64,000 nucleotides of DNA, taken from NCBI GenBank assembly GCA_035048815.1, contig JAUCBN010000043.1, forward strand, positions 9,799,001 through 9,863,000, read 5' to 3'. The DNA is from Abelmoschus esculentus (Eukaryota; Streptophyta; Magnoliopsida; Malvales; Malvaceae). A program made the translations under genes and the position numbers. Positions 49,746 through 62,926 of the stretch are shown here, in pieces (position 1 is the first letter of the stretch; every line of letters begins with the position of its first letter). The notes under the pieces are model-generated. The model saw nothing but the letters and a program-made list of their open reading frames with translations, searched no databases and was not told where the DNA came from.

Positions 49746-52700
49746 TAATGTTCAAAAGCCCATAATTAACTTTTTGTTCCCAAAAAATTTGATTTAATAT
49801 CATTTTCGATCGTTCTTTAGGGTTTAGAGCGTGCATTTTTAACTAAGCTTTCTAGTGAACCCGTTCGAATTTTAACCGAGTAAAAAGCTCAAAATTTTAG
49901 TTTAAGCTGTATAATTAGGTTCAAAAGCCCATAATTAAATTTTTATACCCAAAAAATTTGATTTAATATCATTTTCGATCGTTTTTAGGGTTTAGAGCGT
50001 GGATGTCTAAATGGGCTTTCTAGTGAACCCGTTCGAATTTTAACCGAGTAAAAAGTTCAAAATTTTAGTTTAAGCAGTATAATAAGGTTCAGAAGCCCAT
50101 AATTAACTTTTTGTACCCAAAATTTTCATTTAATATCATTTTCGATCATTTTTTATGGTTTAGAGCGTGCATGCCTAAATGGGCTTTCTAGTGAACCCTT
50201 TCGAATTTTAACCGAGTAAAAAGCTCAAAATTTTATTTTAAGCTGTATAATTAGGTTCAAAAGCCCATAATTAAATTTTCATACCCAAAAAAGTTGATTT
50301 AATATCATTTTCGATCATTTTTTAGGGTTTAGAGCGTGCATGTCTAAATGGGCTTTCTACTGAACCCTTTCGAATTTTAATAGAGTAAAAAGTTCAAAAT
50401 TTGAGTTTAATCTATATACTTAGGTTCAAAACCCCATAATTAACTTTTTGTACCCAAAAAATTTAATTTAATATCATTTTCGATCTTTTTTAGGGTTTAG
50501 AGCATGCATGTCTAACTAGGCTTTCTAGTGAACACGTTCGCATTTTAACCGAATAAAAAGTTCAAAATTTTAGTTTAAGCTGTATAATAATGTTCAAAAG
50601 CCCATAATTAACTTTTTGTTCCCAAAAAATTTGATTTAATATCATTTTCGATCGTTCTTTAGGGTTTAGAGCGTGCATGTCTAACTAAGCTTTCTAGTGA
50701 ACCCGTTCGAATTTTAACCGAGTAAAAAGCTCAAAATTTTAGTTTAAGCTGTATAATTAGGTTCAAAAGCCCATAATTAAATTTTTATACCCAAAAACTT
50801 TGATTTAATATCATTTTTGATCGTTTTTAGGGTTTAGAACGTGCATGTCTAAATGGGCTTTCTAGTGAACCCTTTCGAATTTTAAACGAGCAAAAGGTTC
50901 AAAATTTTAGTTTAAGTTGTATTATTAGTTTAAAAAGCCCAAAATTAAATTTTATACCCAAAAAAATTGATTTAATATCATTTTCAATCATTTTTTAGGG
51001 TTAAGAGCATGCATGCCTAAATAGGCTTTCTAGGGAACCCTTTCGAATTTTAACCGAGTAAAAAGTTCAAAATTTGAGTTTAATCTATATAATTAGGTTC
51101 AAAAGCCCATAATTAACTTTTTGTACCTAAAAAATTTGATTTAATATCATTTTCGATCGTTTTTTTAGGGTTTAGATCTTGCATGTCTAACTAGGCTTTC
51201 TAGTGAACACGTTCGAATTTTAACCGAATAAAAAATTCAATATTTTAGATTAAGATATATAATTAGGTTCAAAAGCCCATAATTAAATTTTTGGACATAA
51301 AAAATTTGAATTAATATCATTTTCGATCGTTCTTTAGGGTTTAGAGCGTGCATGTCTAACTAAGCTTTCTAGTGAACCCGTTCGAATTTTAACCGATTAA
51401 AAATTTCAAAATTTTAGTTTAAGCTGTATAATTAGGTTCAAAAGCCCATAATTAAATTTTTATACCCAAAAAATTTGTTTTAATAACATTTTCGATCGTT
51501 TTTAGGGTTTAGAGCGTACATGTCCAAATGGGCTTTCTAGTGAACCCGTTCGAATTTTAACCGAGTAAAAAGTTCAAAATTTTAGTTTAAGCAGTATAAT
51601 AAGGTTCAAAAGCCCATAATTAACTTTTTGTACCCAAAAATTTCATTTAACATCATTTTCAATCATTTTTTATGGTTCAGGGCGTGCATGCCTAAATGGG
51701 CTTTCTAGTGAACCCTTTCGAATCTTAACCGAGTAAAAAGTTCAAAATTTTATTTTAAGCTGTATAAATAGGTTTAAAAGCCCATAATTAAATTTTCATA
51801 CCCAAAAAATTTGATTTAATATCATTTTCGATCATTTTTTAGGGTTTAGAGCGTGCATGTCTAAATGGGCTTTCTAGTGAACCCTTTCGAATTTTAATCG
51901 AGTAAAAAGTTCAAAATTTGAGTTTAATCTATATAATTAGGTTCAAAAGCCCATAATTAACTTTTTGTACCCAAAAAATTTGATTTAATATCATTTTCGA
52001 TCGTTTTTTTAGGTTTTAGAGCGTGCATGTCTAACTAGGCTTTCTAGTGAACACGTACGAATTTTAACCGAATAAAAAGTTCAAAATTTTAGTTTAAGCT
52101 GTATAATTAGGTTCAAAAGCCCATAATTAAATTTTTATACCCAAAAAATTTGATTAAATATAATTTTCGATTGTTTTTTTGAGTTCATAGCGTGCATGTC
52201 TATATGTGCTTTCTAGTGAACCCTTTGAATTTTAAACGAGTAAAAAGTTCAAAATTTTAGATTAAGATGTATAATTAGGTTCAAAAGCCCATAATTAACT
52301 TTTTGTACACAAAAAAATTGAATTAATATCATTTTCGGTCGTTCTTTGGGGTTCAGAGCGTGCATGTCTATATGGGCTTTCTAGTGAACCCTTTCGAATT
52401 TTAACCGATTAAAAGGTTCAAAATTTTATTTTAATCTATATAATTAGGTTCAAAAGCCATAATTAACTTTTGTACACAAAAAATTTGAATTAATATCATT
52501 TTCGATCGTTTTTTAGGTTTTAGAGCGTGCATGTCTAAATGGGCTTTCTAGTCAACCCGTTCGAATTTTAATGGAGTAAAAAGTTCAAAATTTGAGTTTA
52601 AGCTATATAATTAGGTTCAAAAGCCCATAATTAAATTTTTATACCCATAAAATTTGATTTAATATCATTTTCGATCGTTTTTTAGGGTTCAGAGCGTACA

Positions 52701-55700
52701 TGTCTAAATGGGCTTTCTAGTGAACCCGTTCGAATTTTAACCCAGTAAAAAGTTCAAAAGTTTTTTAAGCTGTATAATTAGGTTCAAAAGCCCATAATTA
52801 AATTTTTATACCCAAAAAATTTGATTTAATATAATTTTTGATCGTTTTTTAGGATTTAGAGCGTGCATGTCAAAATGGGCTTTTTAGTGAATCCGTTCGA
52901 ATTTTAACCGAGTAAAAAGTTCAAAATTTTACTTTAAGTAGTATAATAAGGTTCAAAAGCCCATAATTAACTTTTTGTACCCAAAAAATTTGATTTAATA
53001 TCATTTTCGATATTTTTTAGGGTTCAGAGCGTGCATGCCTTAATGGGCTTTCTAGTGAACCGTTTCGAATTTTAACCTAGTAAAAAGTTCAAAATTTTAT
53101 TTTAAGCTTATAATTAGGTTCAAAAGCCCATAATTAAATTTTTATACCCAAAAAATTTAATTAATATCATTTTCGCTCGTTTTTTAGGGTTTAGAGCGTG
53201 CATGTCTAAATGGGCTTTCTAGAGAACCCTTTCGAATTTTAACCGAGTAAAGAGTTTAAAATTTGATTTTAAGCTATATAATTAGGTTCAAAAGCCCGTA
53301 ATTAAAATTTTGTACCCAAAAAAATTGATTTAATATCATTTTCGATCGTTTTTTAGGTTTTAGAGCGTGCATGTCTAAATGGGCTTTCTAGTGAACCCGT
53401 TCGAATTTTAACCGAGTAAAAAGTTCAAAATTTGAGTTTAAGATATATAATTAGGTTCAAAAGCCCATAATTAAATTTTTATACCCATAAAATTTGATTT
53501 AATATCATTTTCGATCGTTTTTTAGGGTTCAGAGCGTACATGTCTAAATAGGCTTTCTAGTGAACCCGTTCGAATTTTAACCGAGCAAAAAGTTCAAAAT
53601 TTTGGAATAAGCATTATAATAACGTTCAAAAGCCCATAATTAACTTTTTGTACCCCAAAAATTTGATTTAATATCATTTTCAATCATTTTTTAGGGTTGA
53701 GAGCATGCATGCCTAAATGGGCTTTCTAGGGAACCCTTTCGAATTTTAAACGAGTAAAAAGTTCAAAATTTGAGTTTAAGCTATATAATTAGGTTCAAAA
53801 GCCTATAATTAACTTTTTGTACCCAAAAAATTTGATTAATATCATTTTTGATTGTTTTTTAGTGTTTAGAGCGTGCATGTCTAAATGGGCTTTCTAGTGA
53901 ACCCTTTCGAATCTTAACCGAGTAAAAAGTTCAAAATGTGAGTTTAAGCTATATAATTAGGTTCAAAAACCCATAATTAACTTTTTGTACCAAAAAAAAT
54001 TGATTTAATATCATTTTCGATCGTTTTTAAGGTTTTAGAGCGTGCATGTCTAAATGGGCTTTCTAGTGAACCCGTTCGAATTTTAACCGAGTAAAAAGTT
54101 CAAAATTTGAGTTTAAGCTATATAATTAGGTTCAAAAGCTCATAATTAAATTTTTATACCAAAAAATTTGATTTAATATCATTTTCGATCGTTTTTTAGG
54201 GTTTAGAGCGTGCATGTCTAAATGGGCTTTCTAGTGAACCCGTTCGAATTTTAACCGAGTAAAAAGTTCAAAATTTTAGTTTAAGCTGTATCTAGGGTTC
54301 AAAAGCCCATAATTAACTTTTTGTGCCCAAAAAATTTGATTTAATATCATTTTCGGTCATTTTTTAGGGTTCAGAGCGTGTATGTTTAAATGGGCTTTCT
54401 AGTGAACCCTTTCGAATTTTAAACGAGTAAAAAGCTCAAAATTTGTGTTTAAGCTGTATATAAGGTTCAAAAGCCCATAATTAACTTTTTGTGCCCAAAA
54501 AATTTGATTTAATACCATTTTCGGCCATTTTTTAGGGTTCAGAGCGTGCATATCTAAATGGGCTTTTTAGTGAACCCGTTCGAATTTTAACCGAGTAAAA
54601 AGTTCAAAATTTGAGTTTAAGCTATATAATTAGGTTCAAAAGCCCATAATTAAATTTTTATACCCAAAAAATTTGATTTAATATCATTTTCGATCGTTTT
54701 TTAGGGTTTAGAGCGTGCATGTCTAAATGGGCTTTCTAGTGAACCCGTTCGAATTTTAACCGAGTAAAAAGTTCAAAATTTTAGTTTAAGCTGTATCTAA
54801 GGTTCAAAAGCCCATAATTAACATTTTGTGCCCAAAAAATTTAATTTAATATCATTTTCGGTCATTTTTTAGGGTTCAGAGCGTGTATATCTAAATGGGC
54901 TTTCTAGTGAACCCTTTCGAATTTTAAACGAGTAAAAAGCTCAAAATTTGTGTTTAAGCTGTATATAAGGTTCAAAAGCCCATAATTAACTTTTTGTGCC
55001 CAAAAAATTTGATTTAATATCATTTTCGGCCATTTTTTAGGGTTCATAGCGTGCATGTCTAAATGGGCTTTCTAGTGAACCCTTTCGAATTTTAACCGAG
55101 TAAAAAGTTCAAAATTTGAGTTTAAGCTTATAATTAGGTTAAAAAGCCCATAATTACATTTTTATACCCAAAAAATTTAATTAATATCATTTTTGATTGT
55201 TTTTTAGTGTTTAGAGCGTGCATGTCTAAATGGGCTTTCTAGTGAACCCTTTCGAATCTTAACCGAGTAAAAAGTTCAAAATGTGAGTTTAAGCTATATA
55301 ATTAGGTTCAAAAACCCATAATTAACTTTTTGTACCAAAAAAAATTAATTTAATATCCTTTTCGATCGTTTTTAAGGTTTTAGAGCGTGCATGTCTAAAT
55401 GGGCTTTCTAGTCAACCCGTTCGAATTTTAACGTAGTAAAAAGTTCAAAATTTGAGTTTAAGCTGTACATAGGGTTCAAAAGCTCATAATTAACTTTTTT
55501 TGCCCAAAAAATTTGATTTAATATCATTTTCGGTCATTTTTTAGGGTTCAGAGCGTGCATGTCTAAATGGGCTTTCTAGTGAACCCGTTCGAATTTTAAC
55601 CGAGTAAAAAATTCAAAATTTGAGTTTAAGCTATATAATTAGGTTCAAAAGCCGATAATTAAATTTTTATACCCATAAAATTTGATTTAATATAATTTTC

Positions 55701-58082
55701 GATCGTTTTTTAGGGTTTAGAGCGTACATGTCTAAATAGGCTTTCTAGTGAACCCGTTCGAATTTTAACCGAGTAAAAAGTTCAAAATTTTGGAATAAGC
55801 ATTATAATAACGTTCAAAAGCCCATAATTAACTTTTTGTACCCAAAAAATTTAATCAATATCATTTTTGATTGTTTTTTAGTGTTTAGAGCGTGCATGTC
55901 TAAATGGGCTTTCTAGTGAACCCTTTCGAATCTTAACCGAGTAAAATGTTCAAAATTTGAGTTTAAGCTATATAATTAGGTTCAAAAGCCTATAATTAAC
56001 TTTTTGCACCCAAAAAATTTGATTTAATATAATTTTCGATCGGTTTTCAGGGTTTAGAGCATGCATGTCTAACTAGACTTTCTAGTGAACCTGTTCTAAT
56101 TTTAACCGAATAAAAAGTTCAAAATTTTATTTTAAGCTTTATAATTAGGATTGAAAGGCCATAATTAAATTTTTATACCCAAAAAATTTGATTTAATATC
56201 ATTTTCGATCGTTTTTTAGGGTTCAGAGCGTGCATGTCTAAATGGGCTTTCTAGTGAACCCGTTCGAATTTTAACCGAGTAAAAAGTTCAAAATTTTAGT
56301 TTAAGCTGTATATAAGGTTCAAAAGCCCATAATTAACTTTTTGTGCCCAAAAAATTTGATTTAATATCATTTTCGGCCATTTTTTAGGGTTTAGAGCGTG
56401 CATGTCTAAATGGGCTTTCTAGTGAACCCTTTCGAATTTTAAGCGAGTAAAAAGTTCAAAATTTTATTTTAAGCTTATAATTAGGTTAAAAAGCCCATAA
56501 TTACATTTTTATACCCAAAAAATTTAATTAATATCATTTTTGATTGTTTTTTAGTGTTTAGAGCGTGCATGTCTAAATGGGCTTTCTAGTGAACCCTTTC
56601 GAATCTTAACCGAGTAAAAAGTTCAAAATGTGAGTTTAAGCTATATAATTAGGTTTAAAAACCCATAATTAACTTTTTGTACCAAAAAAAATTGATTTAA
56701 TATCATTTTCGATCGTTTTTAAGGTTTTAGAGCGTGCATGTCTAAATGGGCTTTCTAGTCAACCCGTTCGAATTTTAACGGAGTAAAAAGTTCAAAATTT
56801 GAGTTTAAGCTGTATATAGGGTTCAAAACCCATAATTAACTTTTTGTGCCCAAAAAATTTGATTTAATATCATTTTCGGTCATTTTTTAGGGTTCAGAGC
56901 GTGCATGTCTAAATGGGCTTTCTATTGAACCCTTTCGAATTTTATCCAAGTAAAGAGTTCAAAATTTGAGTTTAAGCTGTATATAAGGTTCAAAAGCCCA
57001 TAATTAACATTTTGTATCCAAAAAAATTGATTTAATATCATTTTCGATCGTTTTTTAGGTTTTAGAGCGTGCATGTCTAAATGGCCTTTCTAGTGAACCC
57101 GTTCGAATTTTAAGCGAGTAAAAAGTTCAAAATTTGAGTTTAAGCTATATAATTAGGTTCAAAAGCCCATAATTAAATTTTTATACCCATAAAATTTGAT
57201 TTAATATCATTTTCGATCGGTTTTTAGGGTTCAGAGCGTACATGTCTAAATAGGCTTTCTAGTGAACCCGTTCGAATTTTAACCGAGTAAAAAGTTCAAA
57301 ATTTTGGAATAAGCATTATAATAACGTTCAAAAGCCCATTATTAACTTTTTGTACCCAAAAAATTTGATTTAATATCATTTTCAATCATTTTTTAGGGTT
57401 AAGAGCATGCATGCCTAAATGGGCTTTCTAGTGAACCCTTTCGAATTTTGAACGAGTGAAAAGTTCAAAATTTGAGTTTAAGCTATATAATTAGGTTCAA
57501 AAGACTATAATTAACTTTTTGTACCCAAAAAATTTAATTTAATATCATTTTCGATCGGTTTTCAGGGTTTAGAGCGTGCATGTCTAACTAGACTTTCTAG
57601 TGAACCTGTTCGAATTTTAACCGAATAAAAAGTTCAAAATTTTATTTTAAGCTTTATAATTAGGATTAAAAGGCCATAATTAAATTTTTATACCCAAAAA
57701 ATTTGATTTAATATCATTTTCGATCGTTTTTCAGGGTTCAGAGCGTGCATTTCTAAATGGGCTTTCTAGTGAACCCGTTCGAATTTTAACCGAGTAAAAA
57801 GTTCAAATTTTTGTTTAAGCTGTATATAAGGTTCAAAAGCCCATAATTAACATTTTGTGCCCAAAAAATTTGATTTAATATCATTTTCGGTCATTTTTTA
57901 TGGTTCAGAGCGTGCATGTCTAAATGGGCTTTCTAGTGAATACTTTCGAATTTTAACCGAGTAAAAAGTTCAAAATTTTATTTTAAGCTTATAATTAGGT
58001 TAAAAAGCCCATAATTACATTTTTATACCCAAAAAATTTAATTAATATCATTTTTGATTGTTTTTTAGTGTTTAGAGCCTGC

Positions 58083-58905
58083 ATGTCTAAATGGGCTTTC
58101 TAGTGAACCCTTTCAAATTTTAACAGAGTAAAAAGTTCAAAATTTGAGTTTAATCTATATAATTAGGTTCAAAATCCCAGAATTAACTTTTTATATCCAA
58201 AAAATTTGATTTAATATCATTTTCGATCGTTTTTAGAGTTTAGAGCGTGCATGTCTAAATGTGCTTTCTATTGAAACCGTTCAAATTTTAACCGAGTAAA
58301 AAGTTCAAAATTTTAGTTTAAGCTGTATAATAAGGTTGAAAAGCCCATAACTAACTTTTTTGTACCCATAAAATTTGATTTAATACCATTTTCGATCATT
58401 TTTTAGGGTTCAGAGCGTGCATGTCTAAATGGGTTTTCTAGTGAACCCGTTCGAATTTTAAACGAGTAAAAAGTTCAAAATTTTATACTAATATGTATAA
58501 TTAGGTTCAAAATCCCATAATTAACTTTTTGTACACAAAAAATTGAATTAATATTATTTTCAATCGTTCTTTAGGGTTCAGAGCGTGCATGTCTATATGG
58601 GTTTCTAGTGAACCATTTCGAATTTTAACCGAGTAAAAAGTTCAAATTTGTGTTTAATCTATAAATTTGAATTAATATCATTTTCGATCTTTTTTAGGGT
58701 TTAGAGCATGCATGTCTAACTAGGCTTTCTAGTGAACACGTTAGAATTTTAACCGAATAAAAAGTTCAAAATTTTAGTTTAAGCTGTATAATTAGGTTCG
58801 AAAGCCCATAATTAAATTTTTATACCCAAAAAATTTGATTTAATATCATTTTCAATCGTTTTTTAGGGTTTAGAGCGTGCATGTCTAAATATGCTTTCTA
58901 GTGAA
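58083..58905 (-). repeat. Long-range duplicated block, copy C (mosaic)
   Basis: The flanks match copy A (AAAATCCCAGAATT on one side, GGTTCGAAAGCCC on the other). The core matches copy B (CCCATAACTAAC, GAGCGTGCATGTCTATATGG). This is a mosaic arrangement about 9.8 kb from copy A. Confidence 0.85.
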
Positions 58906-61900
58906 CCCTTTCGAATTTTAACCGAGTAAAAAGTTCAAAATTCTATTTTAAGCTTATAATTAGGTTAAAAAGCCCATAATTACATTTTTATACCCAAAAA
59001 ATTTAATTAATATCATTTTTGATTGTTTTTTAGTGTTTAGAGCGTGTATGTCTAAATGGGCTTTCTAGTGAACCCTTTCGAATTTTAAACGAGTAAAAAG
59101 CTCAAAATTTGTGTTTAAGCTGTATATAAGGTTCAAAAGCCCATAATTAACTTTTTGTGCCCAAAAAATTTGATTTAATATCATTTTCGGCCATTTTTTA
59201 GGGTTCATAGCGTGCATGTCTAAACGGGCTTTCTAGTGAACCCTTTCGAATTTTAACCGAGTAAAAAGTTCAAAATTTGAGTTTAAGCTTATAATTAGGT
59301 TAAAAAGCCCATAATTACATTTTTATACCCAAAAAATTTAATTAATATCATTTTTGATTGTTTTTTAGTGTTTAGAGCGTGCATGTCTAAATGGGCTCTC
59401 TAGTGAACCCTTTCGAATCTTAACCGAGTAAAAAGTTCAAAATGTGAGTTTAAGCTATATAATTAGGTTCAAAAACCCATAATTAACTTTTTGTACCAAA
59501 AAAAATTAATTTAATATCATTTTCGATCGTTTTTAAGGTTTTAGAGCGTGCATGTCTAAATGGGCTTTCTAGTCAACCCGTTCGAATTTTAACAAAGTAA
59601 AAAGTTCAAAATTTGAGTTTAAGCTGTACATAGGGTTCAAAAGCTCATAATTAACTTTTTGTGCCCAAAAAATTTGATTTAATATCATTTTCGGTCATTT
59701 TTTAGGGTTCAGAGCGTGCATGTCTAAATGGGCTTTCTAGTGAACCCGTTCGACTTTTAAGCGAGTAAAAAGTTCAAAATTTGAGTTTAAGCTATATAAT
59801 TAGGTTCAAAAGCCCATAATTAAATTTTTATACCCATAAAATTTGATTTAATACCATTTTCGATCGTTTTTTAGGGTTCAGAGCGTACATGTCTCAATGG
59901 GCTTTCTAGTGAACCCGTTCGAATTTTAACCGAGTAAAAAGTTCAAAATTTTGGAATAAGCATTATAATAACGTTCAAAAGCCCATAATTAACTTTTTGT
60001 ACCCAAAAAATTTGATTTAATATCATTTTCAATCATTTTTTAGGGTTAAGAGCATGCATGCCTAAATGGGCTTGCTAGTGAACCCTTTCGAATTTTAAAC
60101 GAGTAAAAAGTTCAAAATTTGAGTTTAAGCTATATAATTAGGTTCAAAAGACTATAATTAACTTTTTATACCCAAAAATTTGATTTAATATCATTTTCGA
60201 TCGGTTTTCAGGGTTTAGAGCGTGCATGTCTAACTAGACTTTCTAGTGAACCTGTTCGAATTTTAACCGAATAAAAAGTTCAAAATTTTATTTTTAGCTT
60301 TATAATTAGGATTAAAAGGCCATAATTAAATTTTTATACCCAAAAAATTTAATTTAATATTATTTTCGATCGTTTTTTAGGGTTCAGAGCGTGCATGTCT
60401 AAATGGGCTTTCTAGTGAAACCGTTCGAATTTTAACCGAGTAAAAAGTTCAAAATTTTAGTTTAAGCTGTATATAAGGTTCAAAAGCCCATAATTAACTT
60501 TTTGTGCCCAAAAAATTTGATATAATATCATTTTCGGTCATTTTTTAGGGTTCACAGCGTGCATGTCTAAATGGGCTTTCTAGTGAACCCTTTCGAATTT
60601 AAACCGAGTAAAAAGTTCAAAATTTTATTTTAAGCTTATAATTAGTTTAAAAAGCCCATAATTAAATTTTTATACCCATAAAATTTGATTTAATATCATT
60701 TTCGATCGTTTTTTAGGGTTCAGAGCGTACATGTCTAAATAGGCTTTCTAGTGAAACCGTTCGAATTTTAACCGAGTAAAAAGTTCAAAATTTTGGAATA
60801 AGCATTATAATAACGTTCAAATGCCGATAATTAACTTTTTGTACCCAAAAAAAATTTTTTAATATCATTTTCAATCATTTTTTAGGGTTAAGAGCATGCA
60901 TGCCTAAATGGGCTTTCTAGTGAACCCTTTCGAATTTTAAACGAGTAAAAAGTTCAAAATTTTAGTTTAAGCTATATAATTAGGTTCAAAAACCCGTAAT
61001 TAACTTTTTGTACCAAAAAAAATTAATTTAATATCATTTTCGATCGTTTTTTAGGTTTTAGAGCGTGCATGTCTAAATGGGCTTTCTAGTCAACCTGTTC
61101 GAATTTTAACGGAGTAAAAAGTTCAAAATTTGAGTTTAAGCTGTATATAGGGTTCAAAAGCCCATAATTAACTTTTTGTGCCCAAAAAATTTGATTTAAC
61201 ATCATTTTCGATCGTTTTTTAGGTTTTAGAGCGTGCATGTCTAAATGGGCTTTCTAGTGAACCCGTTAGAATTTTAACCGAGTAAAAAGTTCAAAATTTG
61301 AGTTTAAGCTATATAATTAGGTTCAAAATCCCATAATTAAATTTTTATACCCATAAAATTTGATTTAATATCATTTTTGATCGTTTTTTAGGGTTCAGAG
61401 CGTACATGTCTAAATGGGTTTTCTAGTGAACCCGTTAGAATTTTAACCGAGTAAAAAGTTCAAAATTTTAGTTTAAGTTGTATAATTAGGTTCAAAAGAC
61501 CATAATTAAATTTTTATGCCCAAAAAATTTGGTTTAATATAATTTTTGATCGTTGTTTAGGGTTTGGAGCGTGCATGTCTAAATGACTTTCTAGTGAACC
61601 CTTTCGAATTTTAATCGAGTAAAAATTTCAAAATTTGATTTTAAGCGATATAATTATGTTCAAAAGTCCATAATTAACTTTTTGTACCCAAAAAAATTGA
61701 TTTAATATCATGTTCGATCGTTTTTTTAGGGTTTTGAGCGTGCATGTCTAACTAGGCTTTCTAGTGAACCCGTTCGAGTTTTAACCGAATAAAAAGTTCA
61801 AAATTTTTGTTTAAGCTGTATAATTGGGTTCAAAAGCCCATAATTAAATTTTTATACCCAAAAAAATTTGATTTAATATCATTTTCGACCATTTTTTAAG

Positions 61901-62100
61901 GTTCAGAGCATGCATGTCTAAATGGGCTTTCTAGTGAACCCGTTCGAATTTTAACCGAATAAAATGTTCAAAATTTTAGTTTAAGATGTATAATTGGGTT
62001 CAAAAGCCGATAATTAACTTTTTATACCCAAAAAATTTGATTTAATATCATTTTCGATCGTTTTTTAGGGTTCAGAGCGTGCATGTCTAAATGGGCTTTT

Positions 62101-62512
62101 GAACATAATTAATGCGGTGTCTTACCAAAAGGAGGTAACGGGTTAGCGCCAGAAACGTTGGCGGTGATTAAAGTTTACTCTCATGGCGGTAGGGCCGTTA
62201 AAATGGAATCAAAATTCATAAGTGGACAATAATTTAAATTTTATACAAACTTGCAAATTCCGATATTAAAACGTTTTGTAATCGGCTAGGTACCAATTTT
62301 TGGGCGTTGTGGGGGTGCTAATCCTTCCCCACACGTAACCGACTCCCGAACCCATTTTGTGTTTTTGGCAGACCAAAATTATTGTTTTATTAAAACAAAA
62401 ATGATTTTATTAAAATAACCCGTTTTAGGTGATCCAATCTCACCTTTAAAAAAGATTGGTGGCGACTCTATTGTTTTAGTTTTTAAAAAAAATCGTTGAA
62501 CCGCTTGAAAAA
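62101..62512 (+). mobile_element. Tat/Ogre-like LTR end and leader remnant
   Basis: Non-coding sequence containing CTTCCCCACACGTAACCGAC, TCCCGAACCC, GGTGATCCAATCTCACC and TTGGTGGCGACTC. These are features I associate with the downstream LTR and primer region of Tat/Ogre elements. The expected full primer site TGGCGACTCNNCTGGGGA is not intact. It joins the satellite at about 62100. The minus-strand ORF at 62379-62609 is a chance frame. Confidence 0.5.
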
Positions 62513-62926
62513 GGGGTTGAGACACGTACCCACTGAACTTTTGTAGCTCAGCGTTTGAAATGTGTTTTCGTACGTAGGTTAGGTGAAGCAGGTTTTTGTG
62601 GAGCACCATCGAGGTTTGGATTTTAGCATTAACTATGTGTCAGAGTACAATTATAGATTTAGTGGGCTAGTGCTATGTTGAACCTTATATGAAATTGTAA
62701 CTCTGTTTATTTATTTAGGTCGAATGTTTAAAATCGATTTGTAATATTGTAGAGTTCCAACCACTTTAAATTGTTTATTGTTTATGAACTTATGTTTTAC
62801 TTGAAATGGATTTTATGGTTTTATGTTGGATTTGAGATTGATTTTATTATTGGGCTTTTGAAAGAAATTTTGAAATACATGTTTTGGGTCGGAGGCCCAA
62901 TATGACACTGGGTCAAGGGTGTTACA
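62513..62926 (+). mobile_element. 3' remnant of a Tekay-like LTR
   Basis: It contains ACCCACTGAACTTTTGTAGC, comparable to the CACTAAGCTCTTTAGC motif of the first LTR, and ends GGGTCAAGGGTGTTACA at 62926. The distance from motif to end is about 400 bp, as in the first LTR (about 430 bp). The upstream part is missing. Confidence 0.6.

Larger units (their letters stand above)
30441..62100 (-). repeat. 169-bp satellite array, right block, minus orientation
   Basis: About 187 units of the same family as the left block, but inverted. On the plus strand the landmarks read GATTTAATATCATTTTCGAT, TTTTAGGGTTCAGAGCGTGC, AAATGGGCTTTCTAGTGAAC, CCGTTCGAATTTTAACCGAG and AGGTTCAAAAGCCCATAATT. Three spacings near 53194-53532 were each 169 bp. 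Sequence variants cluster by region: TTTTATTCGAG units mainly at 31-42 kb, TCTAACTAGGC units mainly from 44 kb on, and GGAATAAGCATTATAATAACG-like units from 53.6 kb on. Irregular shortened units occur near 32790, 34262, 35520, 38345, 39235, 40730, 42510 and 48815. Minus-strand ORFs of about 62 codons recur (36210-36398, 36379-36573, 45357-45545) but are simply translated satellite. Confidence 0.97.

Noticed and set aside
9406..62100. CENP-B-box-like sequence around TTCGAACGGG
   Set aside because: The spacing does not fit the CENP-B box (TTCGNNNNANNCGGG); here TTCG and CGGG are almost adjacent. Plants also lack a confirmed CENP-B role.
9406..62100. Possible CRISPR-like array because of regular repeats
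   Set aside because: Whole units repeat without unique spacers, and the context is plant retroelements.
62379..62609. 76-codon minus-strand ORF
   Set aside because: It spans the junction of two retroelement remnants and has no domain.
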